Positions 19,601 to 34,600 of a DNA stretch of 64,000 nucleotides are shown piece by piece. The translations under genes and the position numbers were made by a program. The notes beneath the pieces are model-generated. The model searched no databases and was not told where the DNA came from. It saw only the letters and a list, made by a program, of their open reading frames with translations. Numbering within the stretch: position 1 is the stretch's first letter; each line of letters starts with the position of its first letter. The DNA is taken from the NCBI GenBank assembly GCA_943367715.1, contig CALRJY020000012.1, forward strand, positions 1-64,000, written 5' to 3'. This stretch comes from JAEYXS01 sp943367715 (GTDB lineage Bacteria; Verrucomicrobiota; Verrucomicrobiia; Limisphaerales; JAEYXS01).

Positions 19601-22600
19601 GTTGTCGGAGTTGTAAATCGCCCCCGCCGTGGCATCGGTGATGGCTTCGCTGTCGATCACCTTGATCCGCACATCATTCCAGGCCGTGCCGCTCGCGGCT
19701 GCCACGAAGTTATTGCTGCCCACACCGATCAGCATGTTCGCACGGGCTTTACCATCCGTACCCGCCGTATTGGAAGTGCCAGTGGCGAGCGTCGTAGAAG
19801 TGACCAGCGCGACCTCCAGCCCGATGATCGCCGCAGCAAAGCTGGTGCCCACCGTGAACGGGCTGGTGGCAGAAGCATTGATCGTCGTAAGCAGATCGCC
19901 AAAGGTGGTCACACCGGCATTGGCAATGGTGATGTCCAGCGCGTTGCTGGCATAGGCGATGCCCGCCGAAGCACCCTTCTTGATCGAGATGGTGTTGCTG
20001 TTGTAAGCGCTGGTGTTGGTCTCGGCCGTGAAGTTCAGGTTCACCGTCTGATCCAACCGGAGGTTCAGCGTCGCCGAGGACCTGGCTCCCGGTCCCGGTG
20101 TGTCAAGCGCACCGGTCGCATCAGATACGCCCGTGGTCAAGGTGGTGCCGGGGCGCAAAGATACCTCCATAGCCTCAGCGTCCGCACTGATGCCTGCAGG
20201 GAGGATCGCAAACGGACTGGCGGTGTCATCGCCGGCAGCCGCCGTGGCTCCATTGATTTTGGCGATCAGCGTTGCCAAGGTCGTCACCCCATCGTTCGGC
20301 AGGGTGATGGTTAGGGTGCTGGTTCCGGCATTGTAAGTGATATCGATATCCGTGTTGGTCCCGGTATTCCCGCTCTTCAGCTCAATGGTCGTGCCGTTGT
20401 AGGCATTGGTGTTGATGCGGGTCTGGAATACCAGGCTCTGCAGCTTAGTCAGCAGCAATGAGGAAACGGTCGCCGTGGCCGCCGCCGGAGTTGTGCCACC
20501 GCTGGTGAGCACCGAATTGGTGTTGGCGATGGACATTACGTCCGTTCCCGCCGTGCCCGAGCCGTAGGTCGCCATGCCGTCACCGATTTCCGCCAACGCT
20601 TCCACAGCCGTCACCACATTAGCCGCCGTAGTCACGCCACTATTGATGAAGATAAGCAGCACCTTGTAGGTGCTGTCATACACCGCCCGGGCGGTTGCGT
20701 TGGTGATCTCCAGCGTATCAATGATGGAGATGCGGGCCGGATCCAGCGTCGTGCCATCGGCAGCGGCGAAGAAGTTGATCGACTTCGAAGTAAAGTTCGC
20801 GGTCAAGATCGTCCGCTGGCCGCCCGTGAACTGCTGCGCCCCGGTGTATACCAGTCCCGCCGTGACGGTCGTTGCGGTAAAGATATTCTGAGTGTCGGAA
20901 TCTCCCGTGATCGCCGCCACGATGTCCGTCACGTTCGTCACGCCATTCTGGATGTTTATCGTCAACACTGTACCGACCAGGGTAACCGCATCAGCCGGAT
21001 AAGTTCCCTTATCTACCAAGACAACCGTCAGCGTATTGTAGGTCGATGTGGAAGTCTTGGTCGTGAGCGTAAAGGCTCCGCCACCAGCCAAAGCCACATT
21101 GATCACCGCTGCCTGGCCTGCCACCGAGGTGCCGTCCGTCACGACCGTCGGCAAGGTTGCGTTCGGAGCGAACCGATACAGCTCGATTCCGGCTCCCACA
21201 GTCGTTTCGGCCGTGAAGTAGAGGAATGAGTCAACCGCTTTGAGATTGGCAATGGTCGCCAGCGTTACCTGAATGTCTGTCACGACCGGCGCAGCCAGGT
21301 TCAACCCGGAGGCAGCGATCTCATAGATGACTCGGCTGGTGGCGTTGGTGGCCACGAAATACAACTTGTTATCAAACAGCGCGAAGTCGGACGGGCTCGA
21401 ACTGCCAGTTCCACTGTTCAGGTCATAACGCGAGACCACTTGGCCGCTCTGGTTGATGGCATACAACTCGACTCCGGTGGTGCCGCCCGCTTCCGCCGCG
21501 GCGATGAGCAGGTGGCGGTTGAACACACCGAACTGCTGGGCATTCACCAGGTTGTTGGTTGAGTTGATCACGACTTGGGCCACGGTGCCGTTCGCGGAGA
21601 TCAGTTGCGAGGTGGCCTGCACAGCCCCCGACTTCACGTAGAGACGGCCGCTGAAGCCGGTGATCACCGTCGTGTTGGCGATCTGGCTGCCGCTCAACGT
21701 CACCGCACCCGTGCGCGTGCCGTCGGTGTAACCCAACACCTGCGTGGCTCCACCCGTGTCACCCACGAAGTAGAGATAATCGCCCACCACGGTCAGGCCC
21801 TTGACGTTGTCCCAGTCGGCCACCACCTCAAAGTCATCCGCGCCCAGATTCGTGCGCATCAGGACCGAGCGCGTGTCAAGCTGGCCGACGTAATAGAGAT
21901 AGGACGTGCTGTTCACCGTGAAGCTCGTCATCTCTTTGACATTGCCCGTGGAATCATCCGGCCGGTTGACGCGCTCGGCCACCAGGTTGTTCACCCGCAT
22001 CAGCACCGGCACCGTATCGGTATTCGTCCGACCGACCACATAGGCGAAACCATCGGCCTCCATCAGCGTCGTGACGTTATCGATGGTCTTGCCGGCCGCC
22101 GTCAGCACCGCCTCAAAGCGCTGCTCGATCAGCACGCCAAGCCGGTTGTCCGATGCGCGGGTGACGAAGGTATTAGCCCCCACCGTCAACGCCCTCGTGT
22201 AGCTCAAGCTGTCACCTGCCTGTGTCAGGCTCACACCATTGGACGTCCAGACCTGCGTGCCGACCTGGAAGATCACACCACCGCCTGGCGCGGCGAAGAA
22301 CTTGCCGGGTTTCTGCAAGAAGTTGCCCAGACTCTTCGAACCGCTCACCGTGCCGTCCGACACCCACACGTCCCAACCACCGGCCGGGTTGACCGTCGTG
22401 AAATAGACGGCTGTGCCGCTGGAGCCCACGGCTTCCACCACCGCCGGGATATCCTTCACCACCAGCGCGGCGCTGCGCAGATGCAGCAGCACCTGCTCGA
22501 TCGATTCCGGATCCTGCACGTGGTTGATGTAGTTCGACAGGTCGAACTCCAGCACACCCGTGTTGCCCGAGGCGCCACCGATGATGAGGATGTCATCACC

Positions 22601-25600
22601 CACCACCACACTGCCCCCTACCACACCAGAGACACCCGTCAGGCGGCGGCTCGTCGCTTCTTGGGCGGCCGGCTCCAGCTTGATATACTCGCCGGATTGA
22701 CCGTCACCCAGCAGCGTCAACCGGTACCAGCGCTCGCTGTCACCGATATTGATCATGTAGTTGTCCTCGTCCGGCACACCATCGAGATCGTAATCCGGAT
22801 CCACGAACACGAACGGACGGCCCGTGCCGAGGTTCACCAGGAACGAGCCGCTGCCTGTCACCGAGCGATTCGTGAGAATGTCATACAAGGACGGCAGGCT
22901 GGCCTTCACGTAGTTGCCGTAGAAGAAGTGCATCGCACCCGCATCCACCTGCACCGAGCCCAGCAGTGCATCCGCGAACGGAGCCGCCACGGCGAGATCG
23001 TGTAACAGGTCGCCATCCAGATCCATGCCCGGCGTCACCGGCAGATAACCGAACTGATCGTACTGGCCCGCTCCCGTCACCGTCAGATCAGCCGCATCCA
23101 GCACCAGGCTGTCACCCTTCTCGTCGGCCACGGAGAAGAACAGGTAGAGCGCGCCGCGTTCATTGGAATCGATGATGATCTCACCGCCACCGAACAATGT
23201 GGTCTTCTGGACGAAGGTCGGTTGTGACACGGCCAGATCCCACTCGCCATCCCGGTTGAAATCACCGCCTGTGGCTTGCAGCAGCCCCTCGAACGCATAG
23301 CCCGTCAAACCACCAGAGGCACGGCGGGAAATGGTGATGGCCGCTTCCTGCTCAACATCCAGAACCGAGGCAAAGGTCGTGCCCGTGGAAGTCGGTGCGC
23401 GGAACTTCGAGCCGCCATAGATCACCAGCAGGCCGCCGACGGCACTCGCATCTTCGCGATTCCGGGCTAGGGCGAAGTCATCATAACCATCGGCATTAAG
23501 ATCACCGATCGCGTAGGCAGCCGCCAGATACTTCCCGCTCCAGGCGCCCGTGGCGTGGTTCAACAGGCTCGGCGCGCTGCCGCCCGATCCGCCCGCCAAC
23601 AGCCAGCCGTAACCATTCGTATCGGCGGTCGGTACCACACCGGTCTGGTTCTTGAAGCCGGTATTCGTGAACAGGAGATCTTCGCAGCCATCGCCATCCA
23701 CATCTCCCGCCACCGCCATCTTCAAGCCCGCCGGAGTCGTCTTCAGTTCGAAACGGTATCCGGACATCGTACCCGTGCCGCTGCTTGCATCACCCTTGAT
23801 GCTCAGGCGCCAGAGGCCGGAAGGCAGCTCGCCCAAGAACGGAGCCAGCGAATAAGTGGCCGTATTGCCATTCAACGTGCCTACCAGGTCAACCGACGTC
23901 CCGCTGTCCACATGCACCAGATGGACAGTGAGGCCAGTCAGGCTCGTGATACCGCTAAAGTCCAAGGTGAGTTGTCCACCAGTGATGTAACCCGGTGAGT
24001 TGCCGAGATTGATGCTGATCTCAACACTGGTGCTGAGGTCGAGCGTCCAGCTCGTGACCGATCCGCTGCTCAATCCCTGCGGATCAACCACATTCAATGT
24101 CCAGCCGCCCGCCGGAGCCTGACCGTTCAAGCGGTCATCCGCCACCGTCCAAGTGCCGGCGTTGTAGATCAGCGGCACAGTGTCTCCATTCGGTGCGGTC
24201 AAGGAGAGCAACAATTGGGACACCGCCGGATGCGTGATACTCACCGAGATGTTGATGTCGTTGACCACTTCGCCGACCGGACCGGACGAAACGGTTATCG
24301 TCTTTTGCGCGGGCGCATCGGTGCGGATCTTCAGGTTCCAGCCGGTTATCGCCACGTTGGTATCGACATTACTGTTGTTCGCCACTTCCAGCTTCCACGT
24401 GCCGTCGATCAACGATCCGGCGCGGCCATCAAAGATCCCCAGACCTTGCAACGGCTTCCAGCTCAGTCCGCTGTTGCTACCCTCGTCATTGAAGCTGAAC
24501 GTCTGGCTGCCGGTATAACCCAGCGAGCCGAACAGATTGTCCGCGAACAGCAACACGCGCGTACCATCCGGAGCTACCAACGTCACTTCCAGATCTTCGA
24601 GGTCGTCAGAATTCCAGGCCACGTCATCGGCAAAGGTGATCTCCACATCCACATCCGTGACATTACCATTCAGTTCCGGCTGTGTGGCCGTGCGGGTCTC
24701 ACGGGTCACCATCTCCATCCTCCAACTGTTCAAGGCGCCGTTGTCGGCGGCCGGGAACACATCCACCAGCCTTAGCGTCCACGTCCCGTTCAGGTTCGTG
24801 TCCGTAAGTCCGTTGAAGGCCGCCAGCGCCTGCACCGGCCGGAAAACACCGGTGAACGGAGCGCTGGCGCTGTAGATGGAAACCGACGACTGATCATCCA
24901 GCGTGGTGTCCGTGAAGTTGTCCTGATAGTAGCCGATGAAGTCCAGCAGTACCACCGACCTGCCATCCGGGGCGATCAACGTCGCCCGCACGTCCGCATC
25001 CCAGAAGTGTGAGATATTCAGCGTGATGTTCAGATCCGCCAGTTCACCCGTCAGCCCGGTCACTTCGATCTCGCTCTCTACGAACGTAGGTGAGCTGCCA
25101 AACGGCATCGAAGGTCCAAGGTATTCCCAAATCGAATATCCCGCCGGCAGTTCGCCGAAGCTGCCGCCCGCAGTCGAGTTCTGCGTGCTGAAGGTCCAGA
25201 TGCTGGTGTCCGTGATGACGATGCCACCCGCACGCAAGGCCAGACTGACTTGCGAGGCCACGGCGCTGAACAAGGTCAGCGGAGTCACCGTGGACGAGAT
25301 CACTTCCCGCTTCAGGCCACCCGTGCCAGACGCGCCAAACGTGCCGAAGTCATTGTGATCCACCAGATAACCGAACACACCGGCGGAGGTGGCCGTATCC
25401 ACGCTGATCACCATGTCGCTGTAAGGCCGGTTATTCGAGGTGTTGATGAAGTCGTTGAAACGCAGCATCACCAGTGAAGCCGAAGACAGGTTGTTCAGCG
25501 CATAGGCACCCGAGAACTCGATCCGCTTGGCATAATCCGGATTCAGGTTGGCCAGTCCAACATTACGCGGCAACACATGTGCTGGTCCACCGACCACCAG

Positions 25601-28600
25601 CGTCATCACCAGCGCCGCGCCCTCCACCTTCAGGAAGACCAGATCCGAGATGCCATCCGCATTGATGTCACCCGCCGTCTGCGACGGACGACCCAGCTCG
25701 CTCAATGCGAACACATGATCGGCCAAAGGTGTGATCTCGCTCAAGCCTTCCAGCTCCACCGGTCCGAAGAACAGGTAAGCCAGCGTGGTGCCCACCATGA
25801 GGAAGTCCGGCTTGCCATCACCATTGAAGTCACCCACCGGGATCACTTGCGAGATCTGTTGGCTTTCGCCGTCGCCTTCCACCACTACCGAGCCGTTACC
25901 CGAGGTATCACCACCCGGTCCCGAGATATCCACGCCGTTATGGCTGCCGCTGCTTGGAGTGCTCAACACTGGAGTGGCCAGTTCATGACGATACAGGATC
26001 GCATCGGCGTCCGTATCGGATTCCGTATCATCAACGTAATTCTCCGTCTCCACGCCGTGATAGATATGCACCTCGGAGCGCAGGAGTTCGCTCATGCTGA
26101 CATCATCCAGACCGTCGCCATTCACGTCACCCACGCCCCGCACCAGGCTGCCCGGCACCACCGTCGCACTCGGATTCGCAAACGACGGCTGGGCCAGTTC
26201 CAATACAATCGCCGGGGTGATCGAGGTCCGGGCGAAGAATCCATCGCCACCGAAGTAGATGCGGCCGACGGAATGGCCCAGCAGGTCGCCGGTCATCGTC
26301 AAGCGTTGCGTGACATCTACGGACACCGAGCCGAAGTCGGCATAACTGTCGCCATTGAAGTCACCGATCGTGAAGAAGTAATTCTGGCCCGTGACCTTGA
26401 CGCGGTTAGCCCAGTTATTGCCCCGTACGAACAGCGTCGCCTCGGAACCGGCGATCATCACGTCATCCTGGCCCTCACCATCCAGATCACCCGGGCTGAG
26501 CAGACGTCCATTGGTGATGGTATCCGTATAAGTGAAGGTATCGATCAATGTGGCCAAGGTGGCACCGCTGCGGATCGCCACACTGCCGCCGATGCCGCCA
26601 CCATTGGCCGTCAGCACAGCCAGTTCATTGCCGGCCTGATCATCGAAGTTTCCACCCGCCACGGAAGTGATGGTGCCTGCCGCCGTGATTGTGCCAGCCG
26701 CTCCCGCTGCCCCGGCCAGGTTTCTGACCACATGCACGCGGACATCGTCGATCTCCCAGCCATCGAAGTCATTGGCGACGCCGTCCAGAGAATCGAAGCT
26801 GAAGCGGATCTTCGTCACGGCACTGGTCGAGCTGAACTGCAATGTGATCTGTTCAAAGAGGCCAGTGCCATCACTCAAGACCACAGGGCCGGCTGGCTTG
26901 TTCGATGCCAGGGTGATCCAGCTCGTTCCGTTGAACACCTCAACCACGGCGCGGTCGTAATTCGCGAACCGTTCCGTGTCGAGGCGCGAACGGAAGGTCA
27001 GCTCCACGCCCACCACACCACCTGACAGATCAACCGTGGCTTCCAGCGCCCCGCTCACCCGGGCATTGCTGCTGTTGTAATTGAACGCGCCCACGCCTCC
27101 CTGGCCGAAGTGGGCAAAGTAACCGCTGGCGCCCAGATCGGTCACGCGCCAGAGATTGGTGCCACTCATCGCGACGGTGCTAAAGTCACCAAATGTTCCC
27201 GCTTGGAAGGTCTCATCCAGCACGAAGCCCTGGTCCAGCAGGTCAGTGTCGCCGTAGATGACGTACACCTTGTTATCCTGCACCACGGCCAAGTCATCCG
27301 TGCCATCACTATCACCATCGAGGTTGCCCACGTTGACCGGCTGCAGGCGACCGGGGCCGGCTTGCTGATAAACCAGTTCAGCCACCAAGGCCACATCCAC
27401 CTCAGTTCCGAACACATCCACCGGAGCCAGGGAGTTCTGCGCCGGATACAATCCAAAGATAGCCGCTGTCGCTGCCTGCGTGAACGCGATGCTCATGACC
27501 TCCGCGGTAGCATCCAGTTTCACCAGCTCGATCCGGTTCTGGGCGTTCACACCGGCCTTCACCCGTGCTCCGATACCTGCGCTGGTTAACGCCGTGTTCA
27601 GCGCCGTCACCAATTCCGCCGTGGTCAAGGTCGTCGGCTTGGTGACCGTGACGGTGACCGCTGCGGCGTTGTCGAACTGGACCGTGAAGGAGCGTGTCCC
27701 GCTGTCTGTCCAGCCAGTCAGGTCTGGCACCGCGACACCAGTGATCTTCATGCCGCGATGGCCGAAGAGCACGTAGAGCATCTGGTTGCCGCTGCTCTGG
27801 TTCACCACCAAGGCGATGTCATCAATTCCATCACCATTGTAATCACCCGGCGCCGCGAGCACGGATTGCTTGGCTTGCGTGGTGTTCGTCGGAGCGCTCA
27901 ACGGAGCCGGCAGTTTCAAGGTGACCGTGGCCGTTCCGAGGTTGGTCAACGCCGGCGTATCCAGCAGGCCATTGCCGTTGAAGTCTTCACCGATGTCCAA
28001 GACCCCGTTGCTGTTCAGATCTTCGCTGCTCAGCCCACCGAAGAAGATGCGGGCGTAAGACGAACCGGCACCGGTCAAATCATCTGCCACCGCCGCGATG
28101 AAGTCCGCATAACCATCACCATTGATATCACCCAACGGATAGACCGCCGGTTGATAACCGACACCATTATTCGCCACCTGCGAATCCGCATCGCCCGCCG
28201 CCACATTGTTCGCCGAACCAACGGTGTCGCTGAACACCAGCTTGTAACCGCCCATGGCGGAAGCCTGACCGATGCTGCTCTGAGCATCCGTGAAGCCCAA
28301 GATGCGCGCCGCCGTGGTGAGGTTCAGCTTGATCGTGACATCGCCTGCGTGCGTGAGGGAGATAACCAGTCGGCCATTCCCATCCACATAAGCGAACGCC
28401 TGACCAGTCAGATTCACGGCACTTGAGTCGCTCACCTTCACCGCACTCGCCAAGGCGGCATTGATGTCCGCCACCAAATGATCAATCGAGCTGTTCGCCG
28501 TACCCACATCCGAAACCGTCACCCGATAGACCTGCGTATTGATGGTAAGATCAAAGATGGCCCGGAACGGATCCGTGACCCCGGCCACACCGGTCGAATT

Positions 28601-31600
28601 GATGACCCCAGTGCCCGGTGCGGCATTCTGCGCCGTGATCTGCTGCGAGCGCACATTGGCCACGAACAGGATGTAATACTTCGGCACCCCTGTGAAGCGT
28701 TCCACCGGCACGATCGTCAGCGCTTCACCCGGATCTGTGTCCTCGGCCGCGAACAGGAAGTAGTTGCTGTTCGCCAGTTTCGGATGGTCGAAGATGGCCT
28801 GCATGGCCGGATCATCGAACACCACACTGATCATGCTGCGGCTCAACCAGCTCGTATCCGTGCCGCTGAATTCGTTCGTGGGCTTCGGCGCACGGATGAT
28901 GTAGTAATCGCCTTCATCACCCTCGTGCAGGCTCAGGCCGGAGAGTTCCAGGCCGGCCGTGATCTCCGGCAGGAACGCCGCAAAGTTCACATCGTTGTTG
29001 ATGCCATCCACGCCATTGCGCTGGACATACTCGAAGTCATCCGGAGCTTCCGCCGAGTTACCCGCCAGCAAGTCCGCACCCGCGCCGCCATCCAGCACGT
29101 CGTCGCCCATGCCGCCAGCCAGGAAGTCGCTGCCTTCTTCGCCGTAGATCTTGTCGTCGAAGTAACCGCCGAACAGACGGTCATTCCCTGCCCCGCCATA
29201 GATCTCAAGCTTGGCCAGCGAAGCGCCCTGCTGCAGGTCGCCCGCCTTGATACCCCACTCTTCCAGGCGGTTCGGGAAGGTGAACTCTGGATCAGCATGG
29301 AACACGTCATTACCCGAGCGCAGGCGGATCACCGTGCGTTCCACCCCATTGGCCTGATAGTAGATATACAACTGCGCGTATGCCGATTTGGTGACACCCT
29401 GTTGACCCGGCACCAAACCTAGTATCTTGCCTGCGGTTTCCAGCGCATCATCCGTCGCCGCATTGTCGCTGTAAGCATTCAGCGCGAGGTTCTTCGACAG
29501 CTCCGTGGTCAGGAAGACCAGACGGCCAGCTTCCGATCCCACCACCACGCGGTCACTGATGTCTTCCACTTCACCCGTGGCGACATTCAGTGCCGTGCGG
29601 AAAGCCACCAGGATATCCTTGGCCAGGTCTGCCACCGAGTTGTTCACGTCCACCGTCTGGCCGGCGGCCGGGAATCCGAAGTATTGCAGATCGGAAGCGT
29701 CGCCGTTCGACGAGAGACCCACGCTCAAGGTCGAACCATCCACCACTTCCGTCACCACGAACACCAGCTTGCCACCCACCACTTCGGCCCGGACGCTGCC
29801 ACCCAAGGCGCTGGTGCTGATCTGTTGATTGATTGCCGCAATGAACAGCGCGTTGCTCGCGTAGGTCGTGTTCGGCAACGTGATGGTGATGCTGGCGTTG
29901 TCACCCAGCGTCAACCGCAGGCTGCGGGACTCGCCCGTCACCAGGTTGATGTTGTTCGCGGCGGCCAGGATGCCATCACCCAGACCTGCATCCACCGTCA
30001 CCTGATACTTCACGCCACCCAGGATCAGCGCGAACGTCACATCCGCATTCAGGCGACCATCGATCGGCGGGCTGTTCACGCCCACCAGCGAATAACCCGG
30101 CAGGCTTTCCGTCACGTAGCTCTGGTTCGCCGTATCCCAGATCAACGTCGTGAACTCATAACGATGCAGGATGCGGTTGTAGCGCAACGCCGCGTAATCC
30201 GGGATCGGACGGCTCAGGCTGTCCAGATCGCCGCCTTGGAACAGGACGTAGTCATCGCCATCACCACCGAAGAACTGATCAACCGTGGTCGGGATGTAGG
30301 TCTGGTCAGGATTATTATTCAGCGTCGGCAGATAATCCGGGATCAACTGGAACGCATCATCACCCGGACCACCGAAGAGCAAGTCGCTCGCCTGACGGTC
30401 ATAACCGCCGGACAGCACGTCATTGCCCGCGCCACCGAAGATCCAGTCTTCACCCATGCCGCCCATCAAGCGGTCATTGCCCGTTCCACCGAGGATCACA
30501 TCCTTACGGACTGTGTTCACCGTGCTGGCCAAGTTCTGCGTGACCGTTTCGCCACCCGCTTCCAGCACGAAGTTCAAGCTATAGATCGTCGGCACCAAGT
30601 TCGGCGAATTCACCTTCAGCAGGTATTGGACACCCGCCGTCAGACCGGACAGCGAGATGAAGCCGCTCGATTTACCGGAGAGATTCAGGATCGTGTAACC
30701 CGGCAGACCGATGTTCGGATACAGCTCGTAACCCGCCGTGCGGTTCGTCTCATAACGGGCGGCACGGAACGGCATCGTGACTGAGTTCGCCGTGTTCGCC
30801 GCATTGATGGCGGCGACGATCTCATCGGCCGTCGTCACCCCGTCATTGATGGTGATAGTCAGCGTCTTCGTGCCGTTGTTGTAAGCGACGTAGGCCGGAT
30901 TGCTGCCTAGGCCAGAAGCACCGTTGACGATCGACACCAGCACATTGTTAAAGGCTGTGCCCAAGGTCTGCGCCGTGATCAAGATTCCGTTGTTCACGCC
31001 AATCGGGTTCACGATCACGCGAGCACCAGTCGCTGCGTCTCCACCTGCCGTCTGGATGGTGGAAGGCAGGTCAGCGATCGTGATGGCACCTGTCCCGTTG
31101 TTCGTGCCGGACTGCACCCGCACGTAGTAAGTGCCCTTCGCGACACCCTTCAGCAGCAACGTGACCGCAGCCGTTTCTTGCGTGTTGCCGATCAGGAAGT
31201 CGTTGCTCGAATTCTTGATGACATTACCGTTCGCATCGACGATCGCCACTTCCATCCATTCATCGGCATTCGTCTGGAGCAGGCTGAACTTGTCGGCCGT
31301 CGTGCCGTTCTCATCCATGATGAAGCGGAAGAAGTCCACATCCGACCCGCCATGGATGGTCAGGTTCGTCACGCGGGCCAGGTCTTGGATATTGCTGAGC
31401 AGGTAAGCCGTGCCGATGGTGTTGTTGCCCGTGACCGTCAGGTCCGGACCATCCGGGTTGATAGCCACCGGCGTCAGTGAACCGAAGTTCAGCAACTCGC
31501 TCAGGTCATAGATCGCCAAGCCCAGACCATCGAGCTGTGATGCGCTGGTCAGTTCGATATGCGGATTGCCGCTCGGGATGTAGCCCAACTGGAAGACGAA

Positions 31601-34600
31601 GTAATCCACGTCATCCGCATTATCCATCGTCAGGCCGTTGAACGTGCTGTTGCGGCTCACCACATACACCGCCATCGCCGTCTGGTTGTTGGCGAAGTGC
31701 AACTGGTCGATCATCGAGTTGCCGGAAGGTATCGTGAACTTCAGGCTCGCATTGCGCGTCTCCGTGACCGTGTAGAAGCGGATGCGGTTATCCACGCGAC
31801 CGGCACGCAGCGAATCCTGCAGACCCGCACGCGCGATCGCTTCGTTCAAGTCGGCCACCAAGTCATCGATGCTCACGTTCGCTGTGCCGTCCACACCATT
31901 GGTCGCGCTCGCCAGCAAGCTGATCTTGACGCCTACGCCGTTGTTGATGCTGACCGTAAATTCCAGATCGGTGGCCAGACGGCCATTCGTTGGCGCATCC
32001 GCAGAACCGATCGCGATGGCCTGACCGGCGATATCGCCATCCTTGAACTGCAGCGCATTCAAGGCATTGCTCGTGTCGCTCTCGTTGGCCAAGATCTGGA
32101 TTGAAGCCACATTGCCGTTCAACGCCGGGATGAAAGCCAGCTTGCCGCCCATTGCCACGGCTTTGAGTTGCGTGTTCAGACCGGCCGTGGCCAAGGCCGC
32201 ATTCACATCGCTCACCAGGTCAGCGAGTGTCGTGTTGCCGCTCAAACCATTCACACCGTCGTAAGCGAGGCTGAGGACAAACGAGTCTTCCGAACCGTTC
32301 AGCGACAGGTTGAACTTCGCCACCTGACCGTTGGTGAGACCCAGCACGAAGTTCGAGATGGCCGAACGGCTGATTAAGGCCGCCGTGCCGAACTGATACG
32401 CGAAGTCCGGGATATCGTTGCGGTGCGGGCGTTCCGTCTGATCCGTCAGGATCGCGTTACCGGACAGGAATTCAACCGTGTCATCACCCGGACCAGCATC
32501 CACCCACACGGTCTTCTGGACCGTCGGACCGACCGTGATCTTGTCGTTACCACCCAACGAATCGATGATGATCGCGATGAAGTCGCCTTCTGGCGGCAGG
32601 AGGTTGTTCTCCATCTCCTGCTGCGAGTATTGCAGACGGGCTGCCGCCTGTTGGTCACCCGCTGGCGTCCCCGTCTTGGCCTGCTCACGGAGCGCGCTGA
32701 AGTCCATGTAGCTATCCACCGGATTCCAGATCGGCTTGCCGCTCGCGTCCGTGGCGTTGAAGTTCAGCTTCACCTGTGCGGCGAAAGTGAAGTTGCCATT
32801 GTTATTGGTCAGGCGCGTGATGAGGTGCAGGTCCTGGAACAGACCCGGTTCCGTCACGAAGTCCACGTTGATGACGTCATCCGCATTCGTGCCGCGATAG
32901 TACCAGACCTTGTCGGTCTCGCGTGCATAGTTCTTCCAGTCATCACCCGAGAGGCCGCCATCCAGAGATTCGAACGTGGTGCCATCCGCACGATACAGGA
33001 TGTCTTCGCCACCATTGCCATACATGAAGTCGAGGCCATTGCCGCCGTAGAGTTGGTCATTCGCCGTGCCGCCGAGCATACGGTTCAAGCCCGTATCGAT
33101 CAGCGTGTAGCGGCCATCACCGTCGTGGTTGTGATACTGACCCGTGTTCGGATCCACAAACACACCGAATTGCGAGATGAACTTGATGCTGGTCGTCAGC
33201 GAGCGGAACACCATCTTGCCCGCGTTCTGCTCAGCCACCACCTGACCAGCCAGCGCCGAAGCCGCGATCTTCGTATTGATCAACGTGACCAACTGCGCCA
33301 GCGAGGTGAACGAGGTCGTCTCGCTGTCATCGATCAGGATGGTCGCGCTCGTTGTATTGTTCCGCAGCGTGATGGAACCGCCCGTAAGCGTGGAGATCTT
33401 GCCATTCGCCGGAGCGGCGGCCGTGCCGGTCAGCAAACCATTCGTCGAGGTCGTTCCCGCCGTGAAGCGCCAGGAATCAACGTGTGCGCCAGTCAGGTTG
33501 GACGAGATCGCCGTGATGCTCAGGGTGGTGCCCAGAGTCGAAAACGCGACGCGGTTCAGTTTGATGCCGTTGGAATCGGTGACACGTGAGGCCACCACGA
33601 TACCACCCAAGCCCGCCTCAACCAAGGCCGCATTGATATCGACCACCAGGTCATCGACGTTCAGGTTCGGATTCGCCGCCACATTGGCCGTGCCGTCCGT
33701 GGCGCTGGCGCGGACGATCACATTCACCGGCAGGTTCGAGCCGATCACCAGCGCGAAGTGCGCATCGCTGGTCAGGATGCCGCTGGTCGGCACATCTGCC
33801 GTGGAGATGATTGTGGCGATACGGTTGCCCGCCGTCACCGCGGCGATCAACTGGTCAGTAAACTTCAGTTCGGCCACAGCGGCATCATTGATACCACCGA
33901 TGTTCGGATCAATCGGCCACGCATACAGGCGGTTGATGCCCTGACCACCGATCAAGTCATCGTTGCCTTCACCACCGAACAGCCAGTCGTCATTGGACAC
34001 CAGGCCTTGGCCCGGACCACCATCACCGAAAAGACGGTCATCGCCGGCAAAGCCATAGAGCGTGTCGCTGCCGAAGCCACCGTCCATGCGGTCGCGACCC
34101 GAGGAGCCGAGCAACGTATCATTGCCCGGACCACCATCGATCACTACTGCCCAATCCGTGCTGCGTTCGTTCAAGGCCGTCAGGTCGACTGCGCTCGCAC
34201 CCGGCAGGAAGCCCAAGGTATCGTTGCCACCCAGGCCCGAGATGCGGAATTGTTCGATGGCCGGTTTGTCCTGATTATCGCGCCATCCCGTGATGGCCAC
34301 ACGATGTTGACCGCCCGTATTCACCACACCACGCACCGGCCATTGATCGAACGAGATGTCCGTCACACCACCCAGGTAGAAGTCGATGATCAGACGGCCC
34401 ACGGAGGACTGATTACCGCCATTGGCACCGAAGCCCAAGTAAGTCTGCGCATAAGCATTGGCATTGGTGATCTGCAGCGAGGCTTCAGGGCCGTAACCGC
34501 GGGTAACCAGGACCACACGTGAGCCGCGGCGGACCGCTTCCACAAAGCTGCGACGAACCGTGCCCTCAGTGTGCGAGTAGAACGGACTGCCGGCCGCCGC

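Noticed and set aside
23730..25090. P-domain-like modules as evidence for a protease
   Set aside because: No Asp/His/Ser catalytic motifs are visible in the protein within this window.
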